NCBI GenBank assembly: GCA_947652115.1
Contig: OX393569.1
Location: 1,431,315 to 1,495,314, forward strand
Direction of reading: 5' to 3'
Source: Blastomussa wellsi
Lineage: Eukaryota > Cnidaria > Anthozoa > Scleractinia > Plerogyridae
Length of the DNA stretch: 64,000 nucleotides
Shown: in pieces, positions 11,901-28,062 of the stretch
Layout: every line of letters begins with the position of its first letter
How positions within the stretch are numbered: position 1 is the first letter of the stretch
Translations under genes and position numbers: made by a program
The notes under the pieces: generated by a model
Told to the model about the DNA's origin: nothing
What the model saw: only the letters and a program-made list of their open reading frames with translations
Databases searched by the model: none

Positions 11901-12669
11901 CATCCATAGCAACTGCTTTGAAATCACGCTTGAGGTTAGCTGCTGCAAGTTCCCAAAAGAGGACACACTCCAGGGATTTTGGGAAGATAACAGGAAATCA
12001 TTGCTTGAGTTCCTGAAGCTTGTTCATACTGGTGTAACAGGCTTTGTAAAAGATCAGAACGGGAGAGGTAAGGCTGATAAAAAAAATCAGTCCTTGTTTT
12101 TTTTTTTTTATTTCACAGAAAATACTCACTTTTTCCAGCACTATTTCTAAGCTACATGTGTACATCGCACAATAACTAACTAAAGTAACAGCCATCAAAC
12201 TTGCAAATCAAATCAAGCCCTTACCAACATATCTGTGACTGAGCAGCCTTCATCATTTGCAGGAATTGAGGAAGCTGTTATAAATGTTGATGATCGAAAT
12301 CATCCCATAAGAAGTGCCGAGGATGGAGACTACTGGCGTCTGCTCCTTCCTGGGGAGTACCAAGTGACAGTTTCAAAACATGGTTATACCCCTGTTAAGA
12401 GGACTATTCAGGTTAACCAAGGACCAGCGACAAAGCAAGAGTTTGTCTTGGCACGAAATGGCCAGAGTCTGGACGAAGGTGGTACTGATTTAGAAGAGGT
12501 TAAGATGGATGACAAGAAACCCGTACCGGTCTCTCTGGTCATTGGTCTGACTGTTGTTTGCGTCATTTCACTGATGTTAGCATTGGCTCTTGCCATCATG
12601 CTGGCCAAGAAATACAGAGGGCGTGAGGGTGCTCAAGGAGAATACTCCCAAGTCCATACTGATCCGTAA
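8909..12669 (+). CDS. M14B metallocarboxypeptidase (CPD/CPM/CPE-like), single catalytic domain with C-terminal membrane anchor
   Basis: A zinc carboxypeptidase of the regulatory N/E subfamily, which removes C-terminal Arg/Lys from peptides on the secretory or extracellular side. Exons are 8909-9417, 10952-11241, 11843-12067 and 12263-12669, giving 476 aa. Residues 1-21 look like a signal peptide. Zinc ligands are H92 and E95 in MHGNE and H209 in IHGG; DLNRNFPDQ (167-175) supplies the substrate-carboxylate Arg; the catalytic-Glu segment is EITLE (293-297). Residues about 332-407 fit the transthyretin-like domain that follows the catalytic domain in this subfamily. A hydrophobic helix at 431-456 followed by KKYRGR predicts a type I membrane protein with a tail of about 20 residues. 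The upstream in-frame ATG at 8870 is disfavoured because the second (atcATGG) sits directly before the signal peptide. It has one catalytic domain, unlike vertebrate CPD with three; CPM has one but is GPI-anchored. Confidence 0.93.
9930..10025 (-). mobile_element. tRNA-derived SINE fragment in carboxypeptidase intron 1
   Basis: On the minus strand it has a box A-like 'TAGTGTAGTGGTTAGTGGG' about 40 bp before a box B-like 'GGGATCGATTCC'. The spacing suits a tRNA head but the arms do not pair as in a functional tRNA. No body shared with SINE copies 1-3 was seen. Confidence 0.5.
10070..10200. repeat. Minisatellite, about 22-bp unit, degenerate
   Basis: Five to six copies of a unit resembling 'aggctaaccggagtgcttagt', with variants such as 'ctaaccgcagagctc' and 'aggctaactgcagtg'. 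It lies in intron 1 of the carboxypeptidase gene. Confidence 0.8.
10686..10728. repeat. Poly-C / (CA)n simple repeat
   Basis: A cytosine tract followed by CACACACACACGC. Slippage-prone; its length may be unreliable in the assembly. Confidence 0.85.
11345..11530. mobile_element. Partial copy of the TTAA MITE seen at 58823
   Basis: Begins TTAAAGTGCACCTAACCCC, then 'ctaaaatatacctttgcac', 'gaaacgaattgcac', 'gcattcaaacg' and 'ttgttccacgaccaagtc', the same blocks as at 58823-59060 in mixed order. The far end is not clear, so this is a truncated or rearranged copy, in carboxypeptidase intron 2. Confidence 0.55.
11776..11817. mobile_element. SINE tail fragment
   Basis: 'aataagctccagtggtatgg' followed by 'gccactaggc' matches the 3' tail of the SINE at 61310-61360. 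It ends about 25 bp before carboxypeptidase exon 3. Confidence 0.5.
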
Positions 12670-13391
12670 AGAATGGTAAAACATAAAAATAACTGCCAGA
12701 AATTCATGGGTGCTACAAGTATTACAATTAATAATGTCATTTTCTATTTTACCTTATTATTGCAATGAATGATATGCATACATATATGTAGTCTGACAAA
12801 GTCATTCTGTGACCTCAGTGGTACGGTACTCAATCACTCACTCACTCACTCAACTGTTGGACAATTATTTATTTTATTCATTAAACCAGAATATTTACCA
12901 GGCCGCTTCTCTGTTCAGTAAATATTCCACCATGATTCACCTCAGTTTCAAAAAATAATTGTTAAATAACGTAGGTTGACAACTCTAAGAAATGTTGTTT
13001 TGAGCTGTGCTATGTGTGAAGGACAGCCATCCCAAAAATTTGGAATATCGTCCCAAATGTTTTTTTTTAATTTGAGTCATTCTCGAAGAACTCTCGTACT
13101 TCCGAAATTTTCTCTTAAATGCTTCACATTTACCCCAAACTATCCTTAGTCTCCCAATTCTTTTTTTCCTTCTTTTTTTGTAATTGTACAGTATTTGCCT
13201 TCATTCTGAAAAGCCCAGTCGAGACGAATAAAGTATATGTGTATGTAAAATCTTCAGATTTCCAGACAAATTTTGTGTTTCTCCGGAAACAGGCCTTGTT
13301 AGAGTTGACATCCTCGGTTAATACTACAGTGATCTTGTGGCCTGGCTTTACATGTAATCTCGTGCAGGCAGAACTGATATCTGTTACTTAT

Positions 13392-13797
13392 CAGGGCTCA
13401 AAATTAACACTTTCAAACTTGCAAAGTGCAAGTGTTTTGGGGATTTGAAAGTGAAAAAATATTCACTGGCGAACATTTGGGAGTAAGAGTCATCCCTTTC
13501 TCTAAACTATTCCAAGAAAGTTGTTCAATTTGAGCTTCATGTCAAGAAATTCGAAAGAACGTGCGAACAAGCAGAAGCTAAGAAGAACATGTTTTGTGTT
13601 AGCCAACAGTTTTACACGGAGTCTATGTGCCATCCAAATTTATAAAGTTTTATTTTTTACCTTTTCAGCTCATTACTTCAAAAGTATCAAAAGAATAATT
13701 ATTTTAATTTTTACATAAACAATTTCTAGTTGGCTCGCCAATTTGCTAGTAGGAAAAATTCTCACTAGCAAGACTAAAAAGTTAAGTTTGAGCCCTG
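13392..13797. mobile_element. hAT-type MITE
   Basis: Terminal inverted repeats CAGGGCTCAAAATTAAC and GTTAAGTTTGAGCCCTG. Flanks TTACTTAT (left) and TTCATTAT (right) match at 6 of 8 positions, in line with an aged 8-bp hAT duplication. It carries subterminal repeats such as 'cttgcaaagtgcaag' but no transposase. Confidence 0.72.
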
Positions 13798-14965
13798 TTC
13801 ATTATTTGTGGCTGGGTTTTCCCTTTTTTAGCTCCTATGAATTTCCGGCTGGCAGCTTGGTAACCAAGAAAATAGTTTGAATTAGTAAAATATGTCTGTG
13901 TGTGTGCGATGCTAGAAAAAATAGTACAGTATTAATTTTGTAGAACGTCTACAGATCATGACAACAGAAAATGTTAAACCTTGATTTCAAGCCGCTATTG
14001 TGGAAAAGGAACCAGCACTCTTCTCTCAAACTCACTCTCTTAGGCAGGATCGAAAGCCACAATCAAGCGAGGGGCAAAATTCAGGCATTTGGATCTTCAG
14101 TTGGTATTTTACCGTCTTTGAAAATCTGTTTGTTACTTCTTGTGTCATGCGACAACATTAAAATTTCTTCTTTTCACATTCAAACTATCTTCCTTGTTAA
14201 TGAGCAGTTAGTAATCAAGGAAAAAATGACAGAACCAAACAGAACAAAATGGAAAGAATTAATAGAAAAATTTATTTCATTTTATTTTTTTTTTTTGTTT
14301 GGCATTGGTAAAAGTTCAAGTAATCTTGACGTATCAGTAATACCATGCTGTAAAATGTACAAATATTAATTAAATGGTGCATGTGTACCTTTATTTATTT
14401 TTATCAGTTAGTGGACATGCAAATTTTAGTCTTACCAAACGTACATGTAGCTGCTAATGACAGCATTTGCTGGAGTTTAGTAGTAGTGTTACTTTTATGT
14501 TGCAATTAATATTTTGCAATCATTGCAAAGGAGAGATGAGGGTCTTTAAAAAATATGAGTATGACTTTTCAACTTTCAAACTTAGTACACATGCCATTGC
14601 TTTCACATCAATGAGATGTCGATCATAGAACCTCCAGTAATATGGAGTGAAGGGTTTAGTGGGTTGGGGTCCTTACCTCCTGCTTTATGTACCATTATTC
14701 CCATCCCCTCCCCCTCTTTCCTTAGTGGTCCTGTGGCCTTGTACTATTTCTATTTTGCAACTAGATTATGAGCTAGAGATTTTTATCACGTGATAGTTGA
14801 TGTGGGCAAAGAGCGAATCATGAAAAATTGTGAGGTCATAATGTGATTGTTTTGGTAGACGTTCAAAACTAAACAACAAAGTAGAAAGGTTTTCTCATAC
14901 TGAAGGCTCCTTTACAAAAAACATGAATCAAAACAGTTTTTGTTCCAACCTTGAAATATTGATTG

Positions 14966-15107
14966 TCGATGGCATATACTAAAACCAGGAACACTGGAAC
15001 ACCACAAAAAACGGAACACTGGAATACCCCGGAATACCAGAAATACCATAAAATGCCAATAAATTTCTTGTGTTCCGGTGTTCCTGATTTTAGTACATGC
15101 CATTGTC
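14966..15107. repeat. Foldback inverted repeat
   Basis: Left arm 'ggcatatactaaaaccagga' plus 'acactggaac' pairs with right arm 'gtgttccggtgttcctga' plus 'ttttagtacatgcc'. The loop holds repeated 'ggaata' and 'ggaacac' words. Probably a short non-autonomous transposon. Confidence 0.65.
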
Positions 15108-15212
15108 CATGGGACTGATAATAACAAGGCTGCAAATAACAGTTTGACAATGGCCAACCAAGATTTGCCGATTTCCGATAAAATCCCAACTGTGATCAGT
15201 TAAATGCTAACA

Positions 15213-15405
15213 TAGTCTGCTCCGGGCTCTCAAGTAGTCGGGGGCGGTGAAAGCAGCGGGCGCCGAGCGAGGGAAAAAAGAGAGAGGGCGAAAGCGAGGA
15301 CGAGAAAAAAAGCGTTCCCCCTCTCGCCCAAATCCTCCCTCATTTTCCCCTCGCTCACGCTCTTCTTTTGCCACCCCCGACTATTCGAGGGTCTGGAACA
15401 GGCTT
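15213..15405. mobile_element. MULE-type MITE with 9-bp target duplication
   Basis: Imperfect inverted ends TAGTCTGCTCCGGGCTC and GGGTCTGGAACAGGCTT, inner 'gtcgggggcgg' against 'ccacccccgac', flanked by the exact 9-bp direct repeat ATGCTAACA (15204-15212 and 15406-15414). The 9-bp length suits Mutator-like elements. The interior is purine-rich. A sequence like its right end recurs at about 48145-48170. Confidence 0.75.
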
Positions 15406-16029
15406 ATGCTAACAACAATGTGTTGCACTGGACACGTGTTCAGTAGATTTGTGGGTTTGCATATCGGGCAATGGTGTAATATTGCGCAGAACCTCACTTC
15501 TGCTTTGTCCAATCGAAATGGTTGCTTAGTCGAACAAATGTTCTTTCACATGAAAAAAAGTTATTTGCAGCCCTGCAACAAAGTGTCTTAAGAGAGATGT
15601 CTGCTTGTGGATATCAATACTGTTTTGTATGTGGATGGGACCTTTCCTTGGTGTCCCTTTGGGAGGACTACATTTTGTGTTCGACTCTTCTTCGCACATT
15701 GAAGAATTAAATACATCGTGTAGAAATTGTATATTGGTGACCTTAAATTTAAATGAGAGGTCATCAGTGCGGCTGAAAAAGGAATCAAGTGTAGTTCATG
15801 TCGGACGCTTGCCAGTGTTTCTTTTGTCTAATGACAGACAATCTCTCCCTTGCATATACTTGTAAAGTGTTGGTTAATGGGAAAAACTGTAGTGGGGACG
15901 ACGAAAGAGACCGTAAATAAAAAAAAATGTAAGTATGATGTTGTAAGTTACTCAATTTTGGAAGCATCGATGATTGGTCTTGGTTGGGCGTGGCAGGTCA
16001 CCCATCCCTCCAAACACACACCTCTCCCT

Positions 16030-18110
16030 TCCCGAAATAAATCCTTTTGCAATTCCCAAACTTTGGGCTGTATGGGGTGTCTGCGGGTGGTAGTACCTCT
16101 GCAGGGTGCGGTCGCACTCTTCTCAGCGTGGCTGAATTGATACTGGTCCACATGCGCATATGCAACACCCAACCCTCAGTAGTTGCAGGCACTGCAACAG
16201 CAACGGCCACCCTCCGGGAAACTGTGTCGACCCACCGGCCGAACTACGTCAGGGTAGCCAGCTTAGGAATTGGCTGGTGATAGGGAAGGGCAGATGGGGT
16301 TAACTAGCCTTGGGAGGCAGCCCATCTAGGCGATGGAAAACTACAAGCCCACACCCAGGGGTAGTGCCTGTTAGCCCATCAAAGCAACTACCTATCTAGG
16401 GGAAGGAAAATCCCGATAACACACCAAACCCCTCTGTCTGAGTTGGTCGTAGAGCTAATCACCCTACACCGTAAAAACCCTTGATTACGGAAACCAGAGA
16501 TTTGTTGAGGACAAACTACACTGGATCAAACACGACAACATGCCAAACTTCAGTGGCCAACTTTATCTCATGGGACTGACAGAATGACGGGCACGGGTGA
16601 AATCTGCAAAGAAGCGCGTGGAGTGAAAGGGTCATTGGGTAATCCCAAAAGTGCATAGGATCGCATGCTGTGATGTGAGGACAATGTGTAGTATTGGCAA
16701 AACAACAGAGATGCAATGCTATGGGATCGGTATACTGGGAGTTAGTGAGTCAGGTGCAGGTGATCTGGATTTGGCAAGCCAAGAATTCAGATTAGGGAGA
16801 CCATCTCCTACTCAGGAAGAACCAGTGTAAGAGTTGGATCACGAAAAGCTGGAGAAAAGTAGAGACTAGAAGGAAACCAAAAAAGGAAGATTGGTGATGC
16901 AAGGTCGAAAAGGCTGAAGAACAAAGCCCAAAATTATTTTTGAGAAAAGGACAAGGATCCGAGGAAGGAGTCTTAGGAAGGACAATGACGCTGGATGAAC
17001 AGTTAATGTCGCATAAGAAGCCCAGGATGCTGCACGACAGGACCAAATGAAAGGAGTATATCAAGCAACTAGCAGTTTATGCAACGAAGGGCCAAGGAAA
17101 GTAGGAATGGTGAAGAGCAAATATGAAAGGCTATTGGGGAGTGTTAAAATATTTGTATTATTCATTTATTAGTATTGACCAAAGAAGGTGAGATTAATGC
17201 AAGATAGCAAGAGCACTTCATGGAGGCTCTGAACAGACTAGTTCCTAAATTGCTGCTGAGGCGGAAGAGCCACGTGTGGCGAATAACGTTCTCGACACTG
17301 GAGACATGCCAAGGGAGGAGATCGGGACTGCACTGCGAAACATGAAAAGTGTAAAGGCGCCAAGTAAAGTATTACGGCAGACCTTTAGAAGGTTGACACT
17401 GACACTACATAATGGCCTGCATAAGGTGTTCATCACATTATGCGAGGAAGAAAGTGTTCCAGAGGGCTTATCATCAAATTTCCCAAGAAAGGGTATCTGA
17501 CGAGTTGGGAACTGGAGAAGTATCACCCTCATGTCCATCGTAGCTAAGGTGAATTAGGCAGAGTATTGATTAAAAGGATTGTTGCTGGAACAGATGCTGA
17601 GTTGAGAAGGGAACAGGTTGGTTCTAGAAAGGGAAGGAGTACAACAGAACAGATCTTTGTACTCAGGAATATTGCTTAACAGGTAGTTGTATGGAACTCT
17701 GGATGGACTACGAGAAGGCCTTCGACAGCATACAGAGAGACACTCCCTGAAAGATCATAAGATGCTATGGAACATCCTGTGCTATGGAACTATGCTATGC
17801 TATAGATCATCCTGCTATGGAAGATCTCAGTTATGAGATGCTATGGAATACCAACAAAGATTGTGAGAATGCTTCAACTCATGTACACTAACTGCACAAG
17901 TGCAGTGGTGGATGGCGATGGAAGAACAGGTTGGTTCGAGGTGAAGTCAGGTGTTAAGTAGGAATGAAACATATCAGGGTTTCTGTTTCTCTTGATGATT
18001 GACTGGGTGATGAGGAGGTCAGTCGAAGGTGCAGAGAAAGGCATCAGGTGGAAGATGACAATTATATTAGAAGATTTAGACTTTGAGATGACTTGGCTCT
18101 TAAATTCAAT
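16030..18110 (+). pseudogene. Decayed non-LTR retrotransposon (LINE) with endonuclease and reverse-transcriptase remnants
   Basis: Frame-broken translations show an APE-type endonuclease start near 16660-16800 (CDVRTMCSIGKTTE, then MQCYGIGILGVSE). RT-leader text lies near 17240-17540 (GTALRNMKSVKAP, NWRSITLMSIVAK), RT core near 17697-17735 (MDYEKAFDSIQRDT) and 17835-17960 (YGIPTKIVRMLQLMYTN, then TGWFEVKSGVK). A tract of repeated 'atgctatggaa' words at 17758-17850 interrupts the RT, and most of the endonuclease is missing. Stops and shifts occur in every piece, so it is dead. GC-rich leader sequence from about 16030 is probably its 5' region. Family label (RTE/CR1-like) is tentative. Confidence 0.8.
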
Positions 18111-18298
18111 AATAAGCTATTTGGTTAATAATAAGCTATTTGATTACATGCATGAATTTTCAGATGTATGTCTTCCAATGGTCGCATACTTACAAAAGAG
18201 TGCTCAATCCGAGTATTAAAGACGTCTCAAACTAAGGCTACACACCCCTTTCATTACCCATTCAATAAAAGACAATTATGGAAGAGCTTGGTGTAAAC

Positions 18299-22772
<4,474 letters not shown>

Positions 22773-23144
22773 CTGTTCAAAAACTTTGGCATTAGTGGAT
22801 AGGGCACAGGAACGGGGGGAAGGGGCAGCGCGTGGTGTGAGGGGTATTGGAGGCGTGTGAAAAGGGCGAGATGCGAGATTACCCTGGTGGCAGGAACCAG
22901 GAGAAACTCAGACAGCGAATAGTTTGGAACATTGCATAATATTTTTCAATCGAAATAGTACAGAGGTGGAGACCACTAAAGAGAGTCCGGAACAAAGAGG
23001 TTTGGACCGCCCTATCCTCTTTGACATAAGCCATCAAGATCCAGGTTCTTCACCGGTAAGGTGTGCTGCCTATGTCCCATCGGTTGGCAAACAGGAATGG
23101 CTCTAGAGACCAGGATAAAGACTTTCGCCAAGATATCTTCAATA

Positions 23145-23245
23145 AAAAGCAATTATTGGATGATGTTTTTCGAGATATCCAGAATTATCAAGGGTGAGGT
23201 ACCGAGACCTTGATAATTCCGGATACCGAATTCAATAATTGTTTT
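23145..23245. mobile_element. Foldback MITE
   Basis: 'caattattgg...gagatatccagaattatcaagg' pairs with 'ccttgataattccggatacc' and 'caataattg'. Symmetrical about 23199. Confidence 0.6.
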
Positions 23246-23829
23246 ATCATACACTAGTTTCTCAAAAGTAAGCACGCCACATTCTCAACCAATCAATAGC
23301 GACTCGCTCACGTGTTTTCGAGTTTTGATTGGATGACTGGATTGTCCGTTATCTATCGTGATTGGCCAGAGTGGTTTTACGACACTCATTTGAAAACTTA
23401 GGTTGCTGCTCTGCTCCAAATTCTCGCTAAATTTTGAGTGGTTGCTCACTTGCTCGCATATTTTTACATCAGTGTTCACATGCTCGGTTAATAGTGTTGG
23501 TCGCAAAGCTAACTTTTGCCCATTCTCGTAATCACATTGGGCAACGTTTTGGCGGCTTTGCTCGCATGCTTCAAAGACGATTTGATCTCCATTTACGTGT
23601 ATCTAACTAAGTATATTAAATCAGTGTCGGTATAATCTACCTTTCCGCAAAGGAGAGATGTCTATTAGTGGCAGGCGTTTTCCAAAAGACCTTGAAAGAA
23701 CTGTGAAACAAATAAAACGTTTCTTAATCGCTGCGTAAAAGATGAAGTTATAGATCGATATAGAGGTGTATGAACCATGACACTTGAACTGCAGGTGAAA
23801 GGCTTTACTGAATTGTGGGAGAAAACAAG

Positions 23830-23955
23830 CTTAGTCAGTCAGTCAATCAGTGGATACGTCATATAATCAGTCAGACAGTCAAGTCAGTAAGTCACTAATT
23901 CAGTTCTCATTCTTAACTTATTCAGTCAGTTAGTCAGCTAAAAGTTAGGTTAGTG
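23830..23955. repeat. Degenerate (CAGT)n tract
   Basis: Repeated 'cagtcagt' words with drift; a second short run lies at 24135-24155. Confidence 0.8.
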
Positions 23956-24026
23956 AAAGTGAAGAATGATCATCGCAGTGAATTTCCAATTTCAGTAATT
24001 GGAAAGAAGAAACCTGAAAAAAGCAG

Positions 24027-24105
24027 GGCTTCAACGGGATTCGAACCAGTGACCTCCACGATACCGGTGCAATGCTATACCAACTGACCTATAAGCTAAG
24101 ACCTA
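24027..24105 (-). mobile_element. tRNA-like SINE head
   Basis: On the minus strand it has box A-like 'GGTCAGTTGGTATAGCA' and box B 'GGTTCGAATCC', correctly spaced for a tRNA. The acceptor arms (GCTTATA against TGAAGCC) do not pair fully and position 33 of the anticodon loop is not T, so I call a tRNA-derived element, not a working tRNA gene. Confidence 0.6.
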
Positions 24106-26389
24106 TAAGACCTATAAGATTGAGTCATTTCGTTAATCAGTCAGTCAGTTAGAGAGAGTTCCAGTTGAGTGTCGTAAATTGACCAAAACTGAAGTAATTA
24201 CTTTGGCCAATCACAAAGGACGGAGGCAATCCAGTGATCCAATCCACCGTAAGCAAAAAGATGGCGGCTGTACAGGGCATACAACCGAAAGTCATTCCTT
24301 CTACTAACAACATTGCTCTTGTGGTTCTATACGCTCTTTTAGGGCTTTCGCGCGTAAAGCATTTTAGGTAAATGTACCAGTCGCCATCTTTTTCCTTTCG
24401 GTGGATTGAACACGTAGCCTACACAAAGCGCGGGAAAACGTGCGCGCGTGAGTCGCGATTGCATGGTTTTGGTCAGTTTTACTTCTGATTGGTTGAAAAA
24501 TATTTTCAACCAATCATTTCCGTCGGTCGGTTGGTTGGCTGAACTCATAAGGAATATAAGATTGAAAATGTAATTAATTGCATCTTAAACTAGAATCTAA
24601 TAAAGATTTTCCAAACCTGACATCGTTGTCGGTAATCAAATACACAAAGGACTAACAGAGCAATTATAATCCTTTGGCAAGCTAAAAGCAATAAAAACAG
24701 AAAATAATATATAATGACTGTTATGTATAAAGCCAGAAGCCTAGCATAAAAGTATCCAACATTGACATTATGCATCCACTTACAGTGTTTATTTTATTTC
24801 GACCCTATTGGTCAATTCCTTTTTTTTTTAATTGTATCATATGTTCAACCGCTACCGTTCTAGATACATCGTCTATAGTATGTTAACGGGCTTTTCGTCT
24901 GTCATGCACCTTACTCTTTAATTTATTGTGAACTTTCGTTTAAAAAATTAGTACTTCGCCCATTCGAGCTTCTTCCAATCACTGTACATGATGGTCAGGA
25001 AATAAAACACAGTTAAGGAAAAGATATTTACATGAGAGAGAAAGGAGATTAGAAATAACTTAAATCTGTAAAAATTGTGTAATTTCGTACCGCAACCATA
25101 AAAACCGATACGTAATGCACACAGCGAGATGAAAGAAAGCACCATTGCTTCTATCGGTAACAATGAATTATACCAAAAAGTAATCAAAAACACTTCATCC
25201 GATTCTAAATTCCGATCTCGTATTAAAGCTTCCTCTGATACTTTTAGCTAAATACTCTGATGCATCTTACTAAATTTACAAAAAAGGTCCCGGTTAATAT
25301 TTTTTTATCGCCCTAAATACTTTCCCTAAATTTCGGTTTTTATAAGTGTAAAAACTGTACCTGCACTTTAAACAATTTTGTTCTTTTCAAATAGATGTCA
25401 ATGATCAACAAATCGCTTTCATAAAAGTCAACTGGAAAATTTACTTAACTTACAAATACTGGAAATTTCCTCTGAAGCAGAAAATATGTATTTAGCATGA
25501 GTTTCGTCTGATCTTCCTCCAAGACCCGGTTACTATGATTTTCTATTACAAATGCATCTTTTTTCAATTTATCGAAGGCCAGTAATTTAATTGCCATTGA
25601 TGAATCTTTTGTTACTTTAATAATATATAGTTTCCTTTTTTAGGTGTGTGGATAGGCCAGCAAAACCTTGAACAAAAAGCTTTCACAAAAAGTGAGTTGG
25701 CAAAATTGATCTGTTCGCTAATATTGAACAACACTGCAAATTATCTGAATATGAAAAAAAAAGAAAAGAAAGGAATTATTTTGAAAAACGTTTAAAAACC
25801 CAGCAACATTGGTTACATAAATGACTTTTGGGTGGCCACAGTTGTGCTAATGGAGAAGAAAATCGTTTTCGCCCATCAACACCTAGTTTCACGTCAGCAC
25901 ACTATTCTACATTATAAGGCGCCTTCCGGATTTTGCGTGAACGAACTATTTCCAAAATAAAACAATTGCGATTGGACTCTCGATGTGTAAACTAGCTGAC
26001 AACGCGTTTGACTAATGTCTTCTCTAAATGTAGTTCATCGCAGTTTTACGTTCAGAGATTAGATGGCTTTTAAAAAACACACCGACTGGACAACCTAAAG
26101 ACGGCTTTAGGTAAGAATTACACAAAAGGAATTCGTAACAAATATAACAGGTGCTTCATATATTCTTTTGCCAAGAAAAATGGTAAAAGAGATGGAGTAT
26201 TTTATATTCGAAAGAGGAACTGAACGTGGGTACTAAATTCATGTTACCGAGAATTGTCTAATATTTATTTTGCAAAAGGGAATGTGATTTTTTGAAGCTA
26301 CAAGGGCCAAACTTGAAAAAGTCAGCCTGACTGATCGAAAGATCCTATTGGCTGGGTTTTATAGCTTCCGGAGAGGGGGCAAAGGTATT

Positions 26390-26560
26390 TTCGTGACGCC
26401 GTGATCCGGTTTTTTTTTTTGTGCCCTGTGAATCATGATTCGATAAAAAATTGTTCCGTGAATCGTGATTGAAGTGTATTCCGTGAGGCGTGAAATGCAA
26501 AAGTCCTTGGCTGTGAATCGTGAATAGATAAGAAATAAATCGTGAATGTCTAAAGTTGAG
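26390..26560. repeat. Degenerate GTGAATCGTGA-type short repeat cluster
   Basis: At least six variants of 'gtgaatcgtga' or 'gtgaatcatga' within 170 bp, with irregular spacing. Confidence 0.65.
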
Positions 26561-27611
26561 TTCGTAATTTCACTGCATTGTGATCAGATTTTTCCTTCGT
26601 GACAACGAGTAGAGAAAGGAAGAAAGCACAAAAGATACAAGGGAGTTTGTACTCGTAAAAACACGAGAATAGGCTAAAAACATCAGATGCTATGGCAATC
26701 AATGGAGTTCTTCGAGAGGCGACTTATTTCCATGTTCTCTCGGACTTCCAAGATGGCGGCCATGTCAAATTCCCGACCCAGGGGCAGCGCTGAACTGAAC
26801 ATGGTGGTAGAAAGGAAAATTCCTATTGGCTTGTGATTGAAAACTATACCTCTCTGGGACTTTTCAAGACTTACGTTGGACAATTTTTTTGGCAAGCATT
26901 TCAATATTTTGGGGCTCTTTTCGCAACATTTTAACCATTCAATCACTCTGTTCTTGCCCTTGTTTTTAAATTCGCATTTTATAAACGATACAAAAAAAAC
27001 GAACACTCTGACTAATTTTGCTTTAATCTCAATGTAATTTTAGGCTTAAAGAGTTCACAATTAACTTTCAGTATAAACTAACAGTACATACTGAAGTTAA
27101 ATTTATCTTGGTAACGGACTACAATGAGTTAAAATTTTTACTGAAATTGCTGACCTAAAATACCATGTGATGTAGCCCATTGGATGTACCGATTCCCACC
27201 TCTGAAATACGAAGTGCATCCCTGCCCGGTGGTGTTATACCTTACTTTTCAGGTATAATATTATATTATCGTTTTTACTGGCCAAAATAAGCAAAAACAC
27301 ACGTGTTCGATTTTAGTATTTATGTATTTTAGTAGTTATGACCTGGTTTGTATCAGCAAATGTGCGAGAACTTACATTTTATTCGTCCAATATCGAAACT
27401 GGACCAAATTTATTTTGCTTTTAGCCTCGGCAAAGTCTTTCAGTTGGCAGCAAAATCATTTGACTCAAATTTCACTGATTACATTTTTCCAGAATTACTT
27501 TGAAGCTAGCTTTTTTTTTAGCATTACACAACACATTGTAACGAGTTTAAAACTAGCTTGTGTGTCATAATGTAAATAAAGTTATAGCAAGAGAAGATGT
27601 TTCTTCAGGAA

Positions 27612-28062
27612 GGGGTTGAATAGGGGTACGCGAATCCGCCAATCCGTGCTATTTTTTTGCCCAAATCCGCCAATCCGCCACTATTTTCGTTCAAATCCAC
27701 ATCCGCATTCCTTGAAAACTTTCTGTGTCAGACGAGTTTCACTGAAAGGACAGCAGATGTTGTTTTCGGTGAAAATTCAAGAGGTTTCGTTTTGCCTTTT
27801 TTTGGCAGTTCTAATGCAAAGCGGTGGTTTGGGTCTCGTGCAAACAGAAAATGGACAAAACGAGAACACTGAGACCAGGACTAAGGCCACGATACGAACT
27901 TCATGGCATGAAGAGTCCCGAATCCGAGCTAAATTTATCAGCTAATCAGGGATCCACTGCATTATCGAAATCCGCGAATCCGCTTAATTTTTCGCTGAAA
28001 TCCAAAATCCGTGTATTTTTTAAGGCTAAATCCGTTGATCCACGAACCTATTCACCTCCCTC
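27612..28062. mobile_element. MULE-type MITE rich in AATCCGC words
   Basis: Ends 'ggggttgaatagg' and 'cctattcacctccct' are imperfect inverted repeats. The flanks are CTTCAGGAA (27603-27611) and CTTCAGAAA (28063-28071), 8 of 9 matching, which suits a Mutator-like 9-bp duplication. Both subterminal regions hold repeated 'aaatccgc' or 'gaatccgc' words. Confidence 0.65.

Larger units (their letters stand above)
12670..15980. other. Gene-free stretch after the carboxypeptidase gene
   Basis: Besides the 3' UTR of the carboxypeptidase gene it holds a small 'cact' microsatellite near 12836 and the transposon-like elements listed separately (13392, 14966, 15213). Open frames such as 13119-13448 and 13971-14369 show no domain or splice support. 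Confidence 0.6.

Noticed and set aside
13971..14369. 132-aa plus-strand open frame
   Set aside because: Low-complexity ends and no domain; it lies in a transposon-rich gap.
24027..24105. Functional tRNA gene on the minus strand
   Set aside because: Boxes A and B are present, but the acceptor stem is mismatched and the anticodon loop is irregular. Called as a SINE head instead. A covariance-model score would settle it.
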